From positions 3,286,001 to 3,350,000 of the forward strand of contig NZ_CP028369.1 in NCBI RefSeq assembly GCF_003032475.1: DNA of 64,000 nt, read 5' to 3'. The position numbers and the translations under genes are program-made. This DNA comes from Streptomyces sp. P3. Lineage in GTDB: Bacteria; Actinomycetota; Actinomycetes; Streptomycetales; Streptomycetaceae. Shown here one piece after another: positions 35,280 through 43,779 of the stretch (position 1 is its first letter; the number at the start of each line of letters is the position of its first letter). The notes under the pieces were generated by a model. That model was not told the DNA's origin and did no database searches. It saw only the letters and a list, made by a program, of their open reading frames with translations.

Positions 35280-36197
35280 TCAGGCCCCGCAGCTCCGCAG
35301 GAAGGCCCGCGTGCGCTGCGCGATCGGCAGCGGGGTGTCCGGGGCGCACGGGTACATGTCCTGCTCGACGATCGCGAACAGGTCCACGTCCAGCTTCTGC
35401 GCCGCCTCCAGCACCGGCCCCAGCGCCGGCACGCCCGCGGGCGGCTCGCACATGACGCCCTGCGCCACGGCAGGCCCGAAGGGCGTCCCCTTGGCGCGCA
35501 CGTCGGCCAGGATCTCGGGGTCGACCTGCTTGAGGTGCAGGTAGCCGATGCGCTCCCCGTACGTCTCGATCAGCTTGACGCTGTCGCCGCCGCAGTAGGC
35601 GTAGTGGCCGGTGTCCAGGCACAGCGACACCAGGTCGGAGTCGGTGCCGTCCAGGAACCGGGCGACGTTCTCCTCGCTGTCGACATGGGTGTCGGCGTGC
35701 GGGTGGACGACGATCCGCAGTCCGTACCGTTCCCGCACCTCCCGCCCGAGCCGCTCGGTCAGCGAGGTCAGGTTGCGCCACTGCTCGGCCGTGAGCGTGT
35801 CGGACTCCAGCACCTCGCCGGTCTTGTCGTCCCGCCAGAACGACGGGATGACGACCAGGTGCCTCGCGCCCATCGCCTGCGCGAGCACCGCGTTGTCGGC
35901 GACGTGCGCCCAGGTCTTCTCCCACACGGCCTCGCCGTGGTGCAGGCCGGTGAAGACCGTGCCCGCCGAGACCTTCAGGCCGCGCCTGGACGTCTCCTCG
36001 GTGAGTACGGCGGGGTCGGTCGGCAGGTACCCGTAGGGGCCGAGCTCGATCCACTCGTAGCCGGACTGCGCCACCTCGTCGAGGAAGCGCTGCCACGGGA
36101 CCTGGGCGGGATCGTCCGGGAACCAGACGCCCCAGCTGTCGGGGGCCGATCCGATCCGGATGCGGGAAAGTGAGGACTGAGGTGACAACGACGTCAT
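35280..36197 (-). CDS. iolE: IolE-like inosose dehydratase / sugar isomerase family protein
   Basis: The 305-residue TIM barrel starts RIRIGSAPDSWGVWFPDDP, the typical opening of myo-inosose-2 dehydratases (IolE), which remove water from scyllo-inosose. Further motifs are VVHPHADTHVDSEE, LCLDTGHYAYCGG and HLKQVDPE, supplying metal ligands. It is divergent from iolC across a 174-bp promoter region. IolE assignment is strengthened by the context but isomerase paralogues are close. ATG 36197 lacks a strong ribosome-binding site. Confidence 0.78.
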   Translation of the reverse strand: MTSLSPQSSLSRIRIGSAPDSWGVWFPDDPAQVPWQRFLDEVAQSGYEWIELGPYGYLPTDPAVLTEETSRRGLKVSAGTVFTGLHHGEAVWEKTWAHVADNAVLAQAMGARHLVVIPSFWRDDKTGEVLESDTLTAEQWRNLTSLTERLGREVRERYGLRIVVHPHADTHVDSEENVARFLDGTDSDLVSLCLDTGHYAYCGGDSVKLIETYGERIGYLHLKQVDPEILADVRAKGTPFGPAVAQGVMCEPPAGVPALGPVLEAAQKLDVDLFAIVEQDMYPCAPDTPLPIAQRTRAFLRSCGA

Positions 36198-36246
36198 GGC
36201 CGCCAGAGTGCGGTCTCGCCGAAGGGGTGTCAAGGCCTGGTCCGAA

Positions 36247-36291
36247 TGTCTGGACAAAACATTGACAGGGCCCGCCGTGCGGGGCTACAAA
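36247..36291 (+). promoter_or_regulatory. Probable iolC promoter with overlapping palindrome
   Basis: TTGACA (36262-36267), an 18-bp spacer and TACAAA (36286-36291) form a plausible promoter toward iolC. TGTC-TG-GACA (36247-36256) lies just upstream of the -35 and is an operator-like palindrome. The regulator is not identified. Confidence 0.5.
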
Positions 36292-36371
36292 GCCTGAGAG
36301 CCGATACGGGACGTGTGCCGAGGACATGCCGCGAGCGGCGTCACGGGGACGACCGACACGAAGGGAAGTCG

Positions 36372-37322
36372 ATGGCGTACGACCTGATCACCATGGGGCG
36401 GATAGGGGTGGACCTCTATCCCCTGCAGACGGGCGTCCCGCTCCCGCAGGTCACGTCCTTCGGGAAGTTCCTGGGCGGATCGGCGACCAACGTGGCGGTC
36501 GCCGCGGCCCGTCTCGGCCGGTCCACGGCGGTGATCTCGCGCACCGGAGACGACCCCTTCGGCGCCTATCTGCACGAGGCCCTGCGCGGCTTCGGCGTCG
36601 ACGACCGCTGGGTGACGCCGGTGCCCGGCCTGCCGACGCCCGTCACCTTCTGCGAGGTCTTCCCGCCGGACGACTTCCCGCTGTACTTCTACCGGCAGCC
36701 CAAGGCGCCGGACCTGGAGATCGACGCCCACGAGCTCGACCTCGACGCCGTCCGCGAGGCCCGCGTCTTCTGGGTCACCGGCACCGGCCTGAGCGAGGAG
36801 CCCAGCCGGACCGCGACCCTCGCCGCCCTCGCCCACCGCGACAAGGCCGGCACCACGGTCTTCGACCTCGACTGGCGCCCGATGTTCTGGAGCGACCCCG
36901 ACGCCGCCCGCCCGTTCTACGCCGAGGCCCTGAAGCACACCACCGTCGCCGTCGGCAACCTCGACGAGGTGGAGGTGGCGACCGGCGTGCGCGAGCCCCG
37001 GGCCGCCGCGCAGGCGCTGCTGGACGCCGGCGTCGAGCTCGCCGTCGTCAAGCAGGGGCCCAAGGGCGTCCTCGCCGTCGACAGCAAGGGCGGGTCCGCC
37101 GAGGTCCCGCCGCTGCCGGTGAACGTCCTCAACGGCCTCGGGGCCGGCGACGCCTTCGGCGGCTCCCTCTGCCACGGCCTGCTCGCGGGCTGGGACCTGG
37201 AGAAGACCATGCGGCACGCCAACGCCGCCGGCGCCATCGTCGCCTCCCGGCTGGAGTGCTCCTCGGCCATGCCGACGCCGGACGAAGTGGCCGCGGCGAT
37301 CGAGGCGGGAGCCGTCCTGTGA
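36372..37322 (+). CDS. iolC: 5-dehydro-2-deoxygluconokinase IolC
   Basis: The 316-residue PfkB-type kinase phosphorylates 5-dehydro-2-deoxygluconate in myo-inositol breakdown. Motifs are LITMGRIGVDLYPLQ, GKFLGGSATNVAVAAARLG, the phosphate loop NGLGAGDAFGGSL with catalytic Asp, and PLYFYRQP. The ATG at 36372 follows AAGGGAAG. The stop overlaps the aldolase start (GTGA). It is the first gene of a five-gene operon ending at 42438. Confidence 0.92.
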   Translation: MAYDLITMGRIGVDLYPLQTGVPLPQVTSFGKFLGGSATNVAVAAARLGRSTAVISRTGDDPFGAYLHEALRGFGVDDRWVTPVPGLPTPVTFCEVFPPDDFPLYFYRQPKAPDLEIDAHELDLDAVREARVFWVTGTGLSEEPSRTATLAALAHRDKAGTTVFDLDWRPMFWSDPDAARPFYAEALKHTTVAVGNLDEVEVATGVREPRAAAQALLDAGVELAVVKQGPKGVLAVDSKGGSAEVPPLPVNVLNGLGAGDAFGGSLCHGLLAGWDLEKTMRHANAAGAIVASRLECSSAMPTPDEVAAAIEAGAVL

Positions 37323-38203
37323 CCACCGTCGACGTCTCCGAACTCGTCCGCCTGCGCAGCCGCCGCCCCGAGGCGATCGCCGAGGCCGCGGCCCGCCGCA
37401 CCCGCCGGCCGCTGCTCGGCGACTCCGGCCGGCTGATGATCGTCGCCGCCGACCACCCGGCCCGCGGCGCGCTCGGCGTCGGCGGGCGCAGGCTGGCCAT
37501 GGCCAACCGTGCCGACCTGCTGGAACGCCTCTGCCTCGCCCTGTCCCGCCCCGGCGTGGACGGCGTACTCGCGACCGCCGACATCCTGGACGACCTGCTG
37601 CTGCTCGGCGCCCTCGACGACAAGATCGTCATGGGCTCAATGAACCGCGGCGGCCTCCAGGGCGCCGCCTTCGAACTCGACGACCGCTTCACCGGCCACC
37701 GCGCCGAGGACATCGAGCGGCTCAACTTCGACGCGGGCAAACTGCTGCTGCGCATCGACTACGACGACCCGGGCTCCCTCACCACGCTCGAGACCACCGC
37801 CCGCGCCGTCGACGACATGGCCGCCCGCGGACTCCCCCTCTTCGTCGAGCCGTTCATCAGCCGGCGCACCCCCGACGGCAGGCTCGGCAACGACCTCTCC
37901 GCGGAGGCCGTCACCCGGTCGATCGCCATCGCCTCCGGGCTGGGCGGCACCTCGGCCTACACCTGGCTGAAGGTGCCCGTCACCGACAACCCCGACGACA
38001 TGGCCGAGGTCATGCAGACGTCCACGCTCCCCGCCGTCCTGCTGGGCGGCGAGGTCGGCGACGACCAGGACGGCGCGTACGAGAAGTGGCGCGGCGCGCT
38101 GCAACTGCCCACCGTCCAGGGCCTGGTGGTCGGACGTTCGCTGCTGTACCCGGCGGACGGGGACGTCGCCGCCGCCGTGGACACCGCCGTAGGACTGCTG
38201 TGA
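37319..38203 (+). CDS. Class I aldolase-like protein of inositol operons
   Basis: The 294-residue TIM-barrel aldolase is of the Cgl0158 / DeoC-LacD-like type found in actinobacterial iol operons, where it probably replaces IolJ in cleaving 2-deoxy-5-keto-gluconate 6-phosphate to dihydroxyacetone phosphate and malonate semialdehyde. Visible are MIVAADHPARGALGVGG, LLRIDYDDP, TSAYTWLKVPV (Lys likely for Schiff base) and LPAVLLGGEVG. The GTG start overlaps the iolC stop by four bases. The aldolase role is inferred from family and context. Confidence 0.82.
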   Translation: MTTVDVSELVRLRSRRPEAIAEAAARRTRRPLLGDSGRLMIVAADHPARGALGVGGRRLAMANRADLLERLCLALSRPGVDGVLATADILDDLLLLGALDDKIVMGSMNRGGLQGAAFELDDRFTGHRAEDIERLNFDAGKLLLRIDYDDPGSLTTLETTARAVDDMAARGLPLFVEPFISRRTPDGRLGNDLSAEAVTRSIAIASGLGGTSAYTWLKVPVTDNPDDMAEVMQTSTLPAVLLGGEVGDDQDGAYEKWRGALQLPTVQGLVVGRSLLYPADGDVAAAVDTAVGLL

Positions 38204-38210
38204 GGACCGC

Positions 38211-39032
38211 ATGAGCCAGGACCTGTACCTCGCGCGCGGGACCACCGCGCACGCCGGCTACGCGCTCGACATCGATCCCGCGCGAGCGGGCTGGGACTAC
38301 TGCAGCCTGCGGGTCGTCGAGCTGGAGCCGGGCGGCGGGCATGTCTTCGACACGGGTGACAGCGAATGGATCGTGCTGCCCCTCGAAGGCGGATGTACCG
38401 TGCGCACAGATCAAGAAGAGTTCCAACTCCTGGGCCGGGAAACGGTGTTCGCGTCGGTCTCCGACTTCGCGTACGTTCCCCGGGACGCCCGGGTCCAGAT
38501 CGCCTCCGGCGCGGGAGGCCGCTTCGCCCTGGCAGGAGCGAAGTGCGAGCGACGACTCCCCGCCCGCTACGGCCCCGCGCCGGAGGTCCCCGTCGAAGAG
38601 CGCGGCAGCGGCACATGCGCCCGGCTGGTGCGCAACTTCGCCTCCGCCGACGCCTTCGACTGCGACAAGCTGATCGCCGTCGAGGTGATCACCCCCGGCG
38701 GCAACTGGTCCTCGTACCCGCCGCACAAGCACGACGAGCACCGGCCGGGCGAGGAGGCCGAGCTCGAGGAGATCTACTACTTCGAGATCGACGGCCCGAA
38801 CGGCTTCGGATACCAGCGGGTGTCCCCCTCGCGCGAGGGCGGCGCCGACGTCCTCGCCGAGGTGCGCTCCGGCGACGCCGTGCTCGTCCCCGACGGCTGG
38901 CACGGACCTGCCGTCGCCCAGCCCGGGCACGCCATGTACTACCTGAACGTCATGGCGGGACCGGGGCAGACCCGGGAGTGGCGGATCTGCTTCCACCCGG
39001 ACCACGTAGAGAGCACAGGGGGTTACCGATGA
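38211..39032 (+). CDS. iolB: 5-deoxy-glucuronate isomerase IolB
   Basis: The 273-residue bicupin isomerase converts 5-deoxyglucuronate to 5-dehydro-2-deoxygluconate. The C-terminal half has SSYPPHKHDEH and EEIYYFEID (metal-binding His, His, Glu) and DGWHGPAVAQPGHAMYYLN (last His). Length fits IolB. It starts seven bases after the aldolase and its stop overlaps the iolD start (ATGA). Confidence 0.93.
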   Translation: MSQDLYLARGTTAHAGYALDIDPARAGWDYCSLRVVELEPGGGHVFDTGDSEWIVLPLEGGCTVRTDQEEFQLLGRETVFASVSDFAYVPRDARVQIASGAGGRFALAGAKCERRLPARYGPAPEVPVEERGSGTCARLVRNFASADAFDCDKLIAVEVITPGGNWSSYPPHKHDEHRPGEEAELEEIYYFEIDGPNGFGYQRVSPSREGGADVLAEVRSGDAVLVPDGWHGPAVAQPGHAMYYLNVMAGPGQTREWRICFHPDHVESTGGYR

Positions 39033-40921
39033 CGGCGCAGACCTCGACGACGCGGCTGACGGTCGCCCAGGCGCTGGTGCGCTTCCTCGCCGCCCAGTAC
39101 ACCGAGCGCGACGGCGTACGGCAGCGGCTGATCGGCGCGACCTGGGGCATCTTCGGCCACGGCAACGTCGCGGGCCTCGGCCAGGCACTGGTCGAGTACG
39201 CCGACGAGATGCCGTTCCACCAGGGCCGCAACGAGCAGTCGATGGTCCACGCGGCCGTCGGCTACGCCCGCCAGTCGGGCCGTCTGTCCACCCACGCGGT
39301 GACGACGTCGATCGGCCCCGGCGCGACCAACCTGGTCACCGGCGCGGCCCTCGCCACCGTCAACCGGCTGCCGGTCCTGCTGCTGCCCGGCGACGTCTTC
39401 GCCACCCGGGTCGCCGACCCGGTGCTCCAGCAGCTCGAAGTCCCCTACGCGGGAGACGTGTCGGTCAACGACTGCCTGCGCCCGGTGTCGAAGTACTTCG
39501 ACCGGATCACCCGCCCGGAGGCGCTGATCCCGGCGGCGCTGCAGGCGATGCGCGTCCTCACCGACCCCGTGGAGACCGGCGCGGTCACCCTCGCCCTGCC
39601 GCAGGACGTCCAGGCCGAGGCCTACGACTGGCCCGAGGAGTTCTTCGCCGAGCGCGTCTGGGCGGTCCGCCGTCCCGGCGCCGACCCCGTCGAACTCGCC
39701 GAGGCCGTACGGGCGATCAGGTCCGCCGAACGGCCCCTGGTCGTCGCGGGCGGCGGCGTCCACCACAGCCGCGCCGAGGAGGCCCTCGCCGAGTTCGCCG
39801 AGGCCACCGGCATCCCGGTCGCCTCCACCCAGGCCGGCAAGGGCTCGCTGCGCCACGACCACCCGCAGGACGTGGGCGGCGTCGGCCACACCGGCACCGC
39901 GACCGCCGACGAACTGGCCCGCACGGCGGACCTGATCATCGGCGTGGGCACCCGTTACACCGACTTCACCACCGCCTCCAACACCCTGTTCGCGGGCGAC
40001 GGCGTCCGCTTCCTCAACCTCAACATCGCCTCCTTCGACGGCCACAAGCTCGCCGGCCTGCCCCTCGTGGCGGACGCCCGCGGCGGCCTCGGAGAACTGA
40101 CCGAGGCCCTGCGCCTGCACGGGCACCGGGTCGCGGACGCCTACGTCACCGCGTACTCCGAGGACAAGGAGCGCTGGGAGCAGCGCGTCGACGCCTGCTA
40201 CGAGGCCGACGAGCCGGACGTCCGCCCGACACAGCCGCAGGTGCTCGGCGCGCTCGACGCCCTCGTCGACGAGTCCGACGTGATCATCAACGCCGCCGGC
40301 TCACTCCCCGGCGACCTGCACAAACTGTGGCGGACGCGCTCCCGGGACCAGTACCACCTGGAGTACGGCTACTCCTGCATGGGGTACGAGATCCCGGCCG
40401 CGATCGGCGTGAAACTGGCCGCCCCGCAGCGCAACGTCTGGGCGCTGGTCGGCGACGGCACGTACCTGATGATGCCGACGGAGATCGTGACGGCCGTGCA
40501 GGAGGGGATCGCGATCAAGATCCTGCTCGTGCAGAACCACGGCTACGCCTCCATCGGCGGTCTGTCGGAGTCGGTGGGCGGCGAGCGCTTCGGCACGGCC
40601 TACCGCTACACCGCGGACGACGGCACCTACACCGGCGCCCCGCTCCCCGTCGACCTGGCCGCCAACGTGGCCAGCCTCGGCATGCGGGTGCTGCGCGCGA
40701 AGACCGTCCGCGAACTGCGCGAAGCCCTCGCCGAGGCGCGCCGCGCCGACACTCCCACATGTGTCTACGTCGAGACCGAAACGGCCGACACTGTGTCGGG
40801 CCCGCCACCCGCGCAGGCCTGGTGGGATGTACCTGTGGCCGAGACCGCGACGCGACCGTCCGCGGTGAAGGCACGTGAGCTGTACGAACGGCACGTCTCT
40901 ACCCGACGCCGCCATCTGTGA
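39029..40921 (+). CDS. iolD: 3D-trihydroxycyclohexane-1,2-dione hydrolase IolD
   Basis: The 630-residue thiamine diphosphate enzyme opens the ring of the inosose-derived diketone. It has the three domains of the acetolactate synthase superfamily: N-terminal (FGHGNVAGLGQAL, HQGRNEQSMVHAA with the ThDP Glu), central, and C-terminal ThDP site (VGDGTYLMMPTEI to LVQNHGYASIGG). Its ATG overlaps the iolB stop. Another 14 bp separate it from mmsA. Confidence 0.94.
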   Translation: MTAQTSTTRLTVAQALVRFLAAQYTERDGVRQRLIGATWGIFGHGNVAGLGQALVEYADEMPFHQGRNEQSMVHAAVGYARQSGRLSTHAVTTSIGPGATNLVTGAALATVNRLPVLLLPGDVFATRVADPVLQQLEVPYAGDVSVNDCLRPVSKYFDRITRPEALIPAALQAMRVLTDPVETGAVTLALPQDVQAEAYDWPEEFFAERVWAVRRPGADPVELAEAVRAIRSAERPLVVAGGGVHHSRAEEALAEFAEATGIPVASTQAGKGSLRHDHPQDVGGVGHTGTATADELARTADLIIGVGTRYTDFTTASNTLFAGDGVRFLNLNIASFDGHKLAGLPLVADARGGLGELTEALRLHGHRVADAYVTAYSEDKERWEQRVDACYEADEPDVRPTQPQVLGALDALVDESDVIINAAGSLPGDLHKLWRTRSRDQYHLEYGYSCMGYEIPAAIGVKLAAPQRNVWALVGDGTYLMMPTEIVTAVQEGIAIKILLVQNHGYASIGGLSESVGGERFGTAYRYTADDGTYTGAPLPVDLAANVASLGMRVLRAKTVRELREALAEARRADTPTCVYVETETADTVSGPPPAQAWWDVPVAETATRPSAVKARELYERHVSTRRRHL

Positions 40922-40935
40922 AGGAGCACTCGGTC

Positions 40936-42438
40936 ATGACGAAGATCGTCAACCACTGGATCGGCGGCAAGACCGTCGAAGGCGCGTCGGGTTCGTACGG
41001 GCCGGTCACCGACCCCGCGACCGGCGCCGTCACCACGAAGGTCGCCTTCGCCTCGGTGGACGAGGTCGACTCCGCGGTCGCCGCCGCGAAGGACGCCTAC
41101 GCCACCTGGGGCACCTCCTCGCTGGCCAAGAGGAGCACGATCCTGTTCGCGTTCCGGGCGCTGCTCGACGCGAACCGGGACGCGATCGCCGAGCTGATCA
41201 CCGCCGAGCACGGCAAGGTGCACAGCGACGCGCTCGGCGAGGTCGCGCGCGGCCTGGAGATCGTGGACCTGGCGTGCGGCATCACCGTGCAGCTGAAGGG
41301 CGAGCTGTCGACCGAGGTGGCCAGCCGGGTGGACGTCGCGTCGATCCGCCAGCCCCTCGGCGTCGTCGCGGGCATCACGCCGTTCAACTTCCCGGCGATG
41401 GTCCCGATGTGGATGTTCCCCATCGCGATCGCCTGCGGCAACACGTTCGTGCTGAAGCCGTCCGAGAAGGACCCGTCGGCCTCGCTGAAGATCGCCGAGC
41501 TGCTGTCCGAGGCCGGTCTCCCGGACGGCGTGTTCAACGTCGTGCAGGGAGACAAGGTGGCCGTGGACCGTCTCCTGGAGCACCCGGACGTCAAGGCCGT
41601 GTCCTTCGTCGGCTCGACGCCGATCGCCCGCTACATCCACACCACCGCCTCGGCGAACGGCAAGCGCGTCCAGGCGCTGGGCGGCGCGAAGAACCACATG
41701 CTGGTCCTGCCCGACGCGGACCTGGACGCGGCCGCCGACGCCGCCGTCTCCGCCGCGTACGGCTCGGCGGGCGAGCGCTGCATGGCCATCTCCGCGGTCG
41801 TCGCCGTCGGCGCGATCGGCGACGAGCTGGTGGAGAAGATCCGCGAGCGCGCCGAGAAGATCAAGATCGGTCCCGGCAACGACCCGACGAGCGAGATGGG
41901 CCCGCTCATCACGGCCGTCCACCGCGACAAGGTGGCGTCCTACGTGACGGGCGCGGCGGCCGAGGGCGCCGAGGTGATCCTGGACGGCACCGGCCACACC
42001 GTCGACGGCTTCGAGAACGGCCACTGGATCGGCATTTCGCTCCTCGACAAGGTCCCCACCACGGCGAAGGCCTACCAGGACGAGATCTTCGGCCCGGTGC
42101 TGACCGTACTGCGCGTCGACACCTACGACGAGGGCATCGCCCTCATCAACGCGTCGCCGTTCGGCAACGGCACCGCGATCTTCACCCGGGACGGCGGCGC
42201 GGCCCGTCGCTTCCAGCTGGAGGTCGAGGCCGGCATGGTCGGCGTGAACGTGCCGATCCCGGTCCCCGTCGGCTACCACAGCTTCGGCGGCTGGAAGGAC
42301 TCGCTCTTCGGCGACCACCACATCTACGGCAACGACGGCACGCACTTCTACACCCGCGGCAAGGTCGTCACCACCCGCTGGCCCGACCCGGCCGACGCCC
42401 CGGCGGGCGTGGACCTGGGCTTCCCCCGCAACCACTGA
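40936..42438 (+). CDS. mmsA: Methylmalonate/malonate semialdehyde dehydrogenase (IolA/MmsA)
   Basis: The 500-residue CoA-acylating aldehyde dehydrogenase converts malonate semialdehyde from inositol breakdown (or methylmalonate semialdehyde from valine) to acyl-CoA. Motifs are GITPFNFPAMVPMWMFPIA, FVGSTPIARYIH, catalytic Cys in AGERCMAIS and EIFGPVLTVLR. The ATG at 40936 follows AAGGAG. It closes the operon before a strong terminator. No inositol dehydrogenase (iolG) or transporter is present in this cluster. Confidence 0.94.
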   Translation: MTKIVNHWIGGKTVEGASGSYGPVTDPATGAVTTKVAFASVDEVDSAVAAAKDAYATWGTSSLAKRSTILFAFRALLDANRDAIAELITAEHGKVHSDALGEVARGLEIVDLACGITVQLKGELSTEVASRVDVASIRQPLGVVAGITPFNFPAMVPMWMFPIAIACGNTFVLKPSEKDPSASLKIAELLSEAGLPDGVFNVVQGDKVAVDRLLEHPDVKAVSFVGSTPIARYIHTTASANGKRVQALGGAKNHMLVLPDADLDAAADAAVSAAYGSAGERCMAISAVVAVGAIGDELVEKIRERAEKIKIGPGNDPTSEMGPLITAVHRDKVASYVTGAAAEGAEVILDGTGHTVDGFENGHWIGISLLDKVPTTAKAYQDEIFGPVLTVLRVDTYDEGIALINASPFGNGTAIFTRDGGAARRFQLEVEAGMVGVNVPIPVPVGYHSFGGWKDSLFGDHHIYGNDGTHFYTRGKVVTTRWPDPADAPAGVDLGFPRNH

Positions 42439-42443
42439 CCCCC

Positions 42444-42493
42444 ACGCACGGCGACGCCCTGCCCCGTCCGGGGGGCAGGGCGTCGCCGTGCGT
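42444..42493. terminator. Inositol operon terminator, perfect 22-bp stem
   Basis: There is a perfect 22-bp stem (42444-42465 with 42472-42493) and a 6-nt loop, five bases after the mmsA stop. Very stable, without T tract. Confidence 0.9.
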
Positions 42494-42592
42494 CAGCCGC
42501 GTCGCGGGCGCGTGGGCCGACGGGTCCGGCCGCGTCAGCCGGCCGGCGTAGGCGTCGGCCGACGGCGTGGACTTCGGCCGTGGGTGTCGACG

Positions 42593-43447
42593 TCAGCCGG
42601 TGGTGGTCCCGGCACCGGCGCCGGCGCCGGCGGACTTGACCGCCTCGGTGAGGTCGCCGGTCTGCGCGGCGGGCGGCGCCTTGACCGGTGCCGTCTGGCC
42701 GAACTTCTCGAAGTCCATGGTGACCTTCATGGTGCCGATCTCCTGGATCATGCGGACCGGCAGGTCCTTGGGGCCGACCCACACCTCCATGGTGATCGAG
42801 GTGGCGCCGCCGGTGAGCGAGCCGAAGAGGTTGTCCTTGTCGCCGTAGGCCTTCTTGAACTTGCCCATCCCGGCCTGGTCGATGACGGCCCGGTAGTGCG
42901 TGGTGGCCTTGCCGTTGATCTTCTCCGAGCCGAGGTTCTCGACGTCGTCCGCGTACTTCAGGCCCTTCATGGACGCCGACGGGCTGCCGTTGCTGCCGCT
43001 GAGCGCCTGCGCACCCTGCTTGCCGAAGACGGCCGAGCTGTCGATCTTCATCCACTCCTTGCCCTTGAGCGGGCCGGCGGCCTGCGGATCGACGTCGTAG
43101 TAGTACGCGCCGTCCACGAAGAGCATGCGCATCTTCGGAGCGTCCTGGAGCTGCTGCATCTGCGCGGCCGCGGTGTCCATCAGGACGTCGAACGCGTATC
43201 CGTCGCCCCAGGAGTAGGTGCCCTCCATGGCGACCGGAGCGCCCGTGCCCATGGAGGTGGTCATCTTCACCTCCGCCGAACCGAGCTGCTCGGTGCGGTC
43301 GGTCGCCCGGCCGAGCGCCGCCATGATCGCGTCCGTGGCGTCCACGGCCTTGGCCGCGTCCTTGGCGGTCTCGCCGCCGCACCCGGCCGTCGTGACCAGG
43401 GCCGCCACCGTGACCGCCGTCCAGGCCCCCGCGTACTTCGTCTTCAT
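42593..43447 (-). CDS. LppX/LprAFG-like lipoprotein
   Basis: The 284-residue lipoprotein has a signal and lipobox VTTAGC (Cys about 23). The mature domain reads like the LppX/LprAFG group of actinobacterial lipid-carrying lipoproteins, with FVDGAYYYDVDP, GKEWMKIDSS, ATTHYRAVID and VWVGPKDLPVRM. The C-terminus is an Ala/Gly/Thr tail. The ATG at 43447 follows GGTGGGGA; the long frame upstream is not supported. It would be anchored to the outer face of the membrane. Confidence 0.82.
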   Translation of the reverse strand: MKTKYAGAWTAVTVAALVTTAGCGGETAKDAAKAVDATDAIMAALGRATDRTEQLGSAEVKMTTSMGTGAPVAMEGTYSWGDGYAFDVLMDTAAAQMQQLQDAPKMRMLFVDGAYYYDVDPQAAGPLKGKEWMKIDSSAVFGKQGAQALSGSNGSPSASMKGLKYADDVENLGSEKINGKATTHYRAVIDQAGMGKFKKAYGDKDNLFGSLTGGATSITMEVWVGPKDLPVRMIQEIGTMKVTMDFEKFGQTAPVKAPPAAQTGDLTEAVKSAGAGAGAGTTTG

Positions 43448-43779
43448 GAGTCCCCACCCCTGTGCGTAGTCTGTGATCCCCGACCCTAACGGGTCACACT
43501 GACACGTCCGGATGCCGGCCGTCGCCCCACTTTCGCGCCGGGAGCCCCGCGGTTCCGGAACCCGCCCGAGCGACCGGAGCGGCCTGACGGGGAACGGCGT
43601 GTCCGTGCCCTGCCGAGGCGGCGTCCGCCGGCCGGTGAGCGTCCCGCGGGACGGGCGGGACCGGCCCGCGTGTACCGCGTCCGCAGTATGCGCCCACGGC
43701 CGTGTACGCCCCGGGGAGGTCGGCGAGTTCGGTCTGCGGTCGACAACTCCACGACAGGTTGACCCCGTACGGTTGAAGC
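43448..43779. other. Divergent intergenic region, no gene seen
   Basis: About 330 bp lie between the lipoprotein gene and the hydrolase-ABC fusion gene, which point away from each other. Both promoters should lie here. GTTGACCCCGTACGGTTGAAGC just before ATG 43780 is a possible element. I see no repeats or palindromes of note. Confidence 0.4.
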
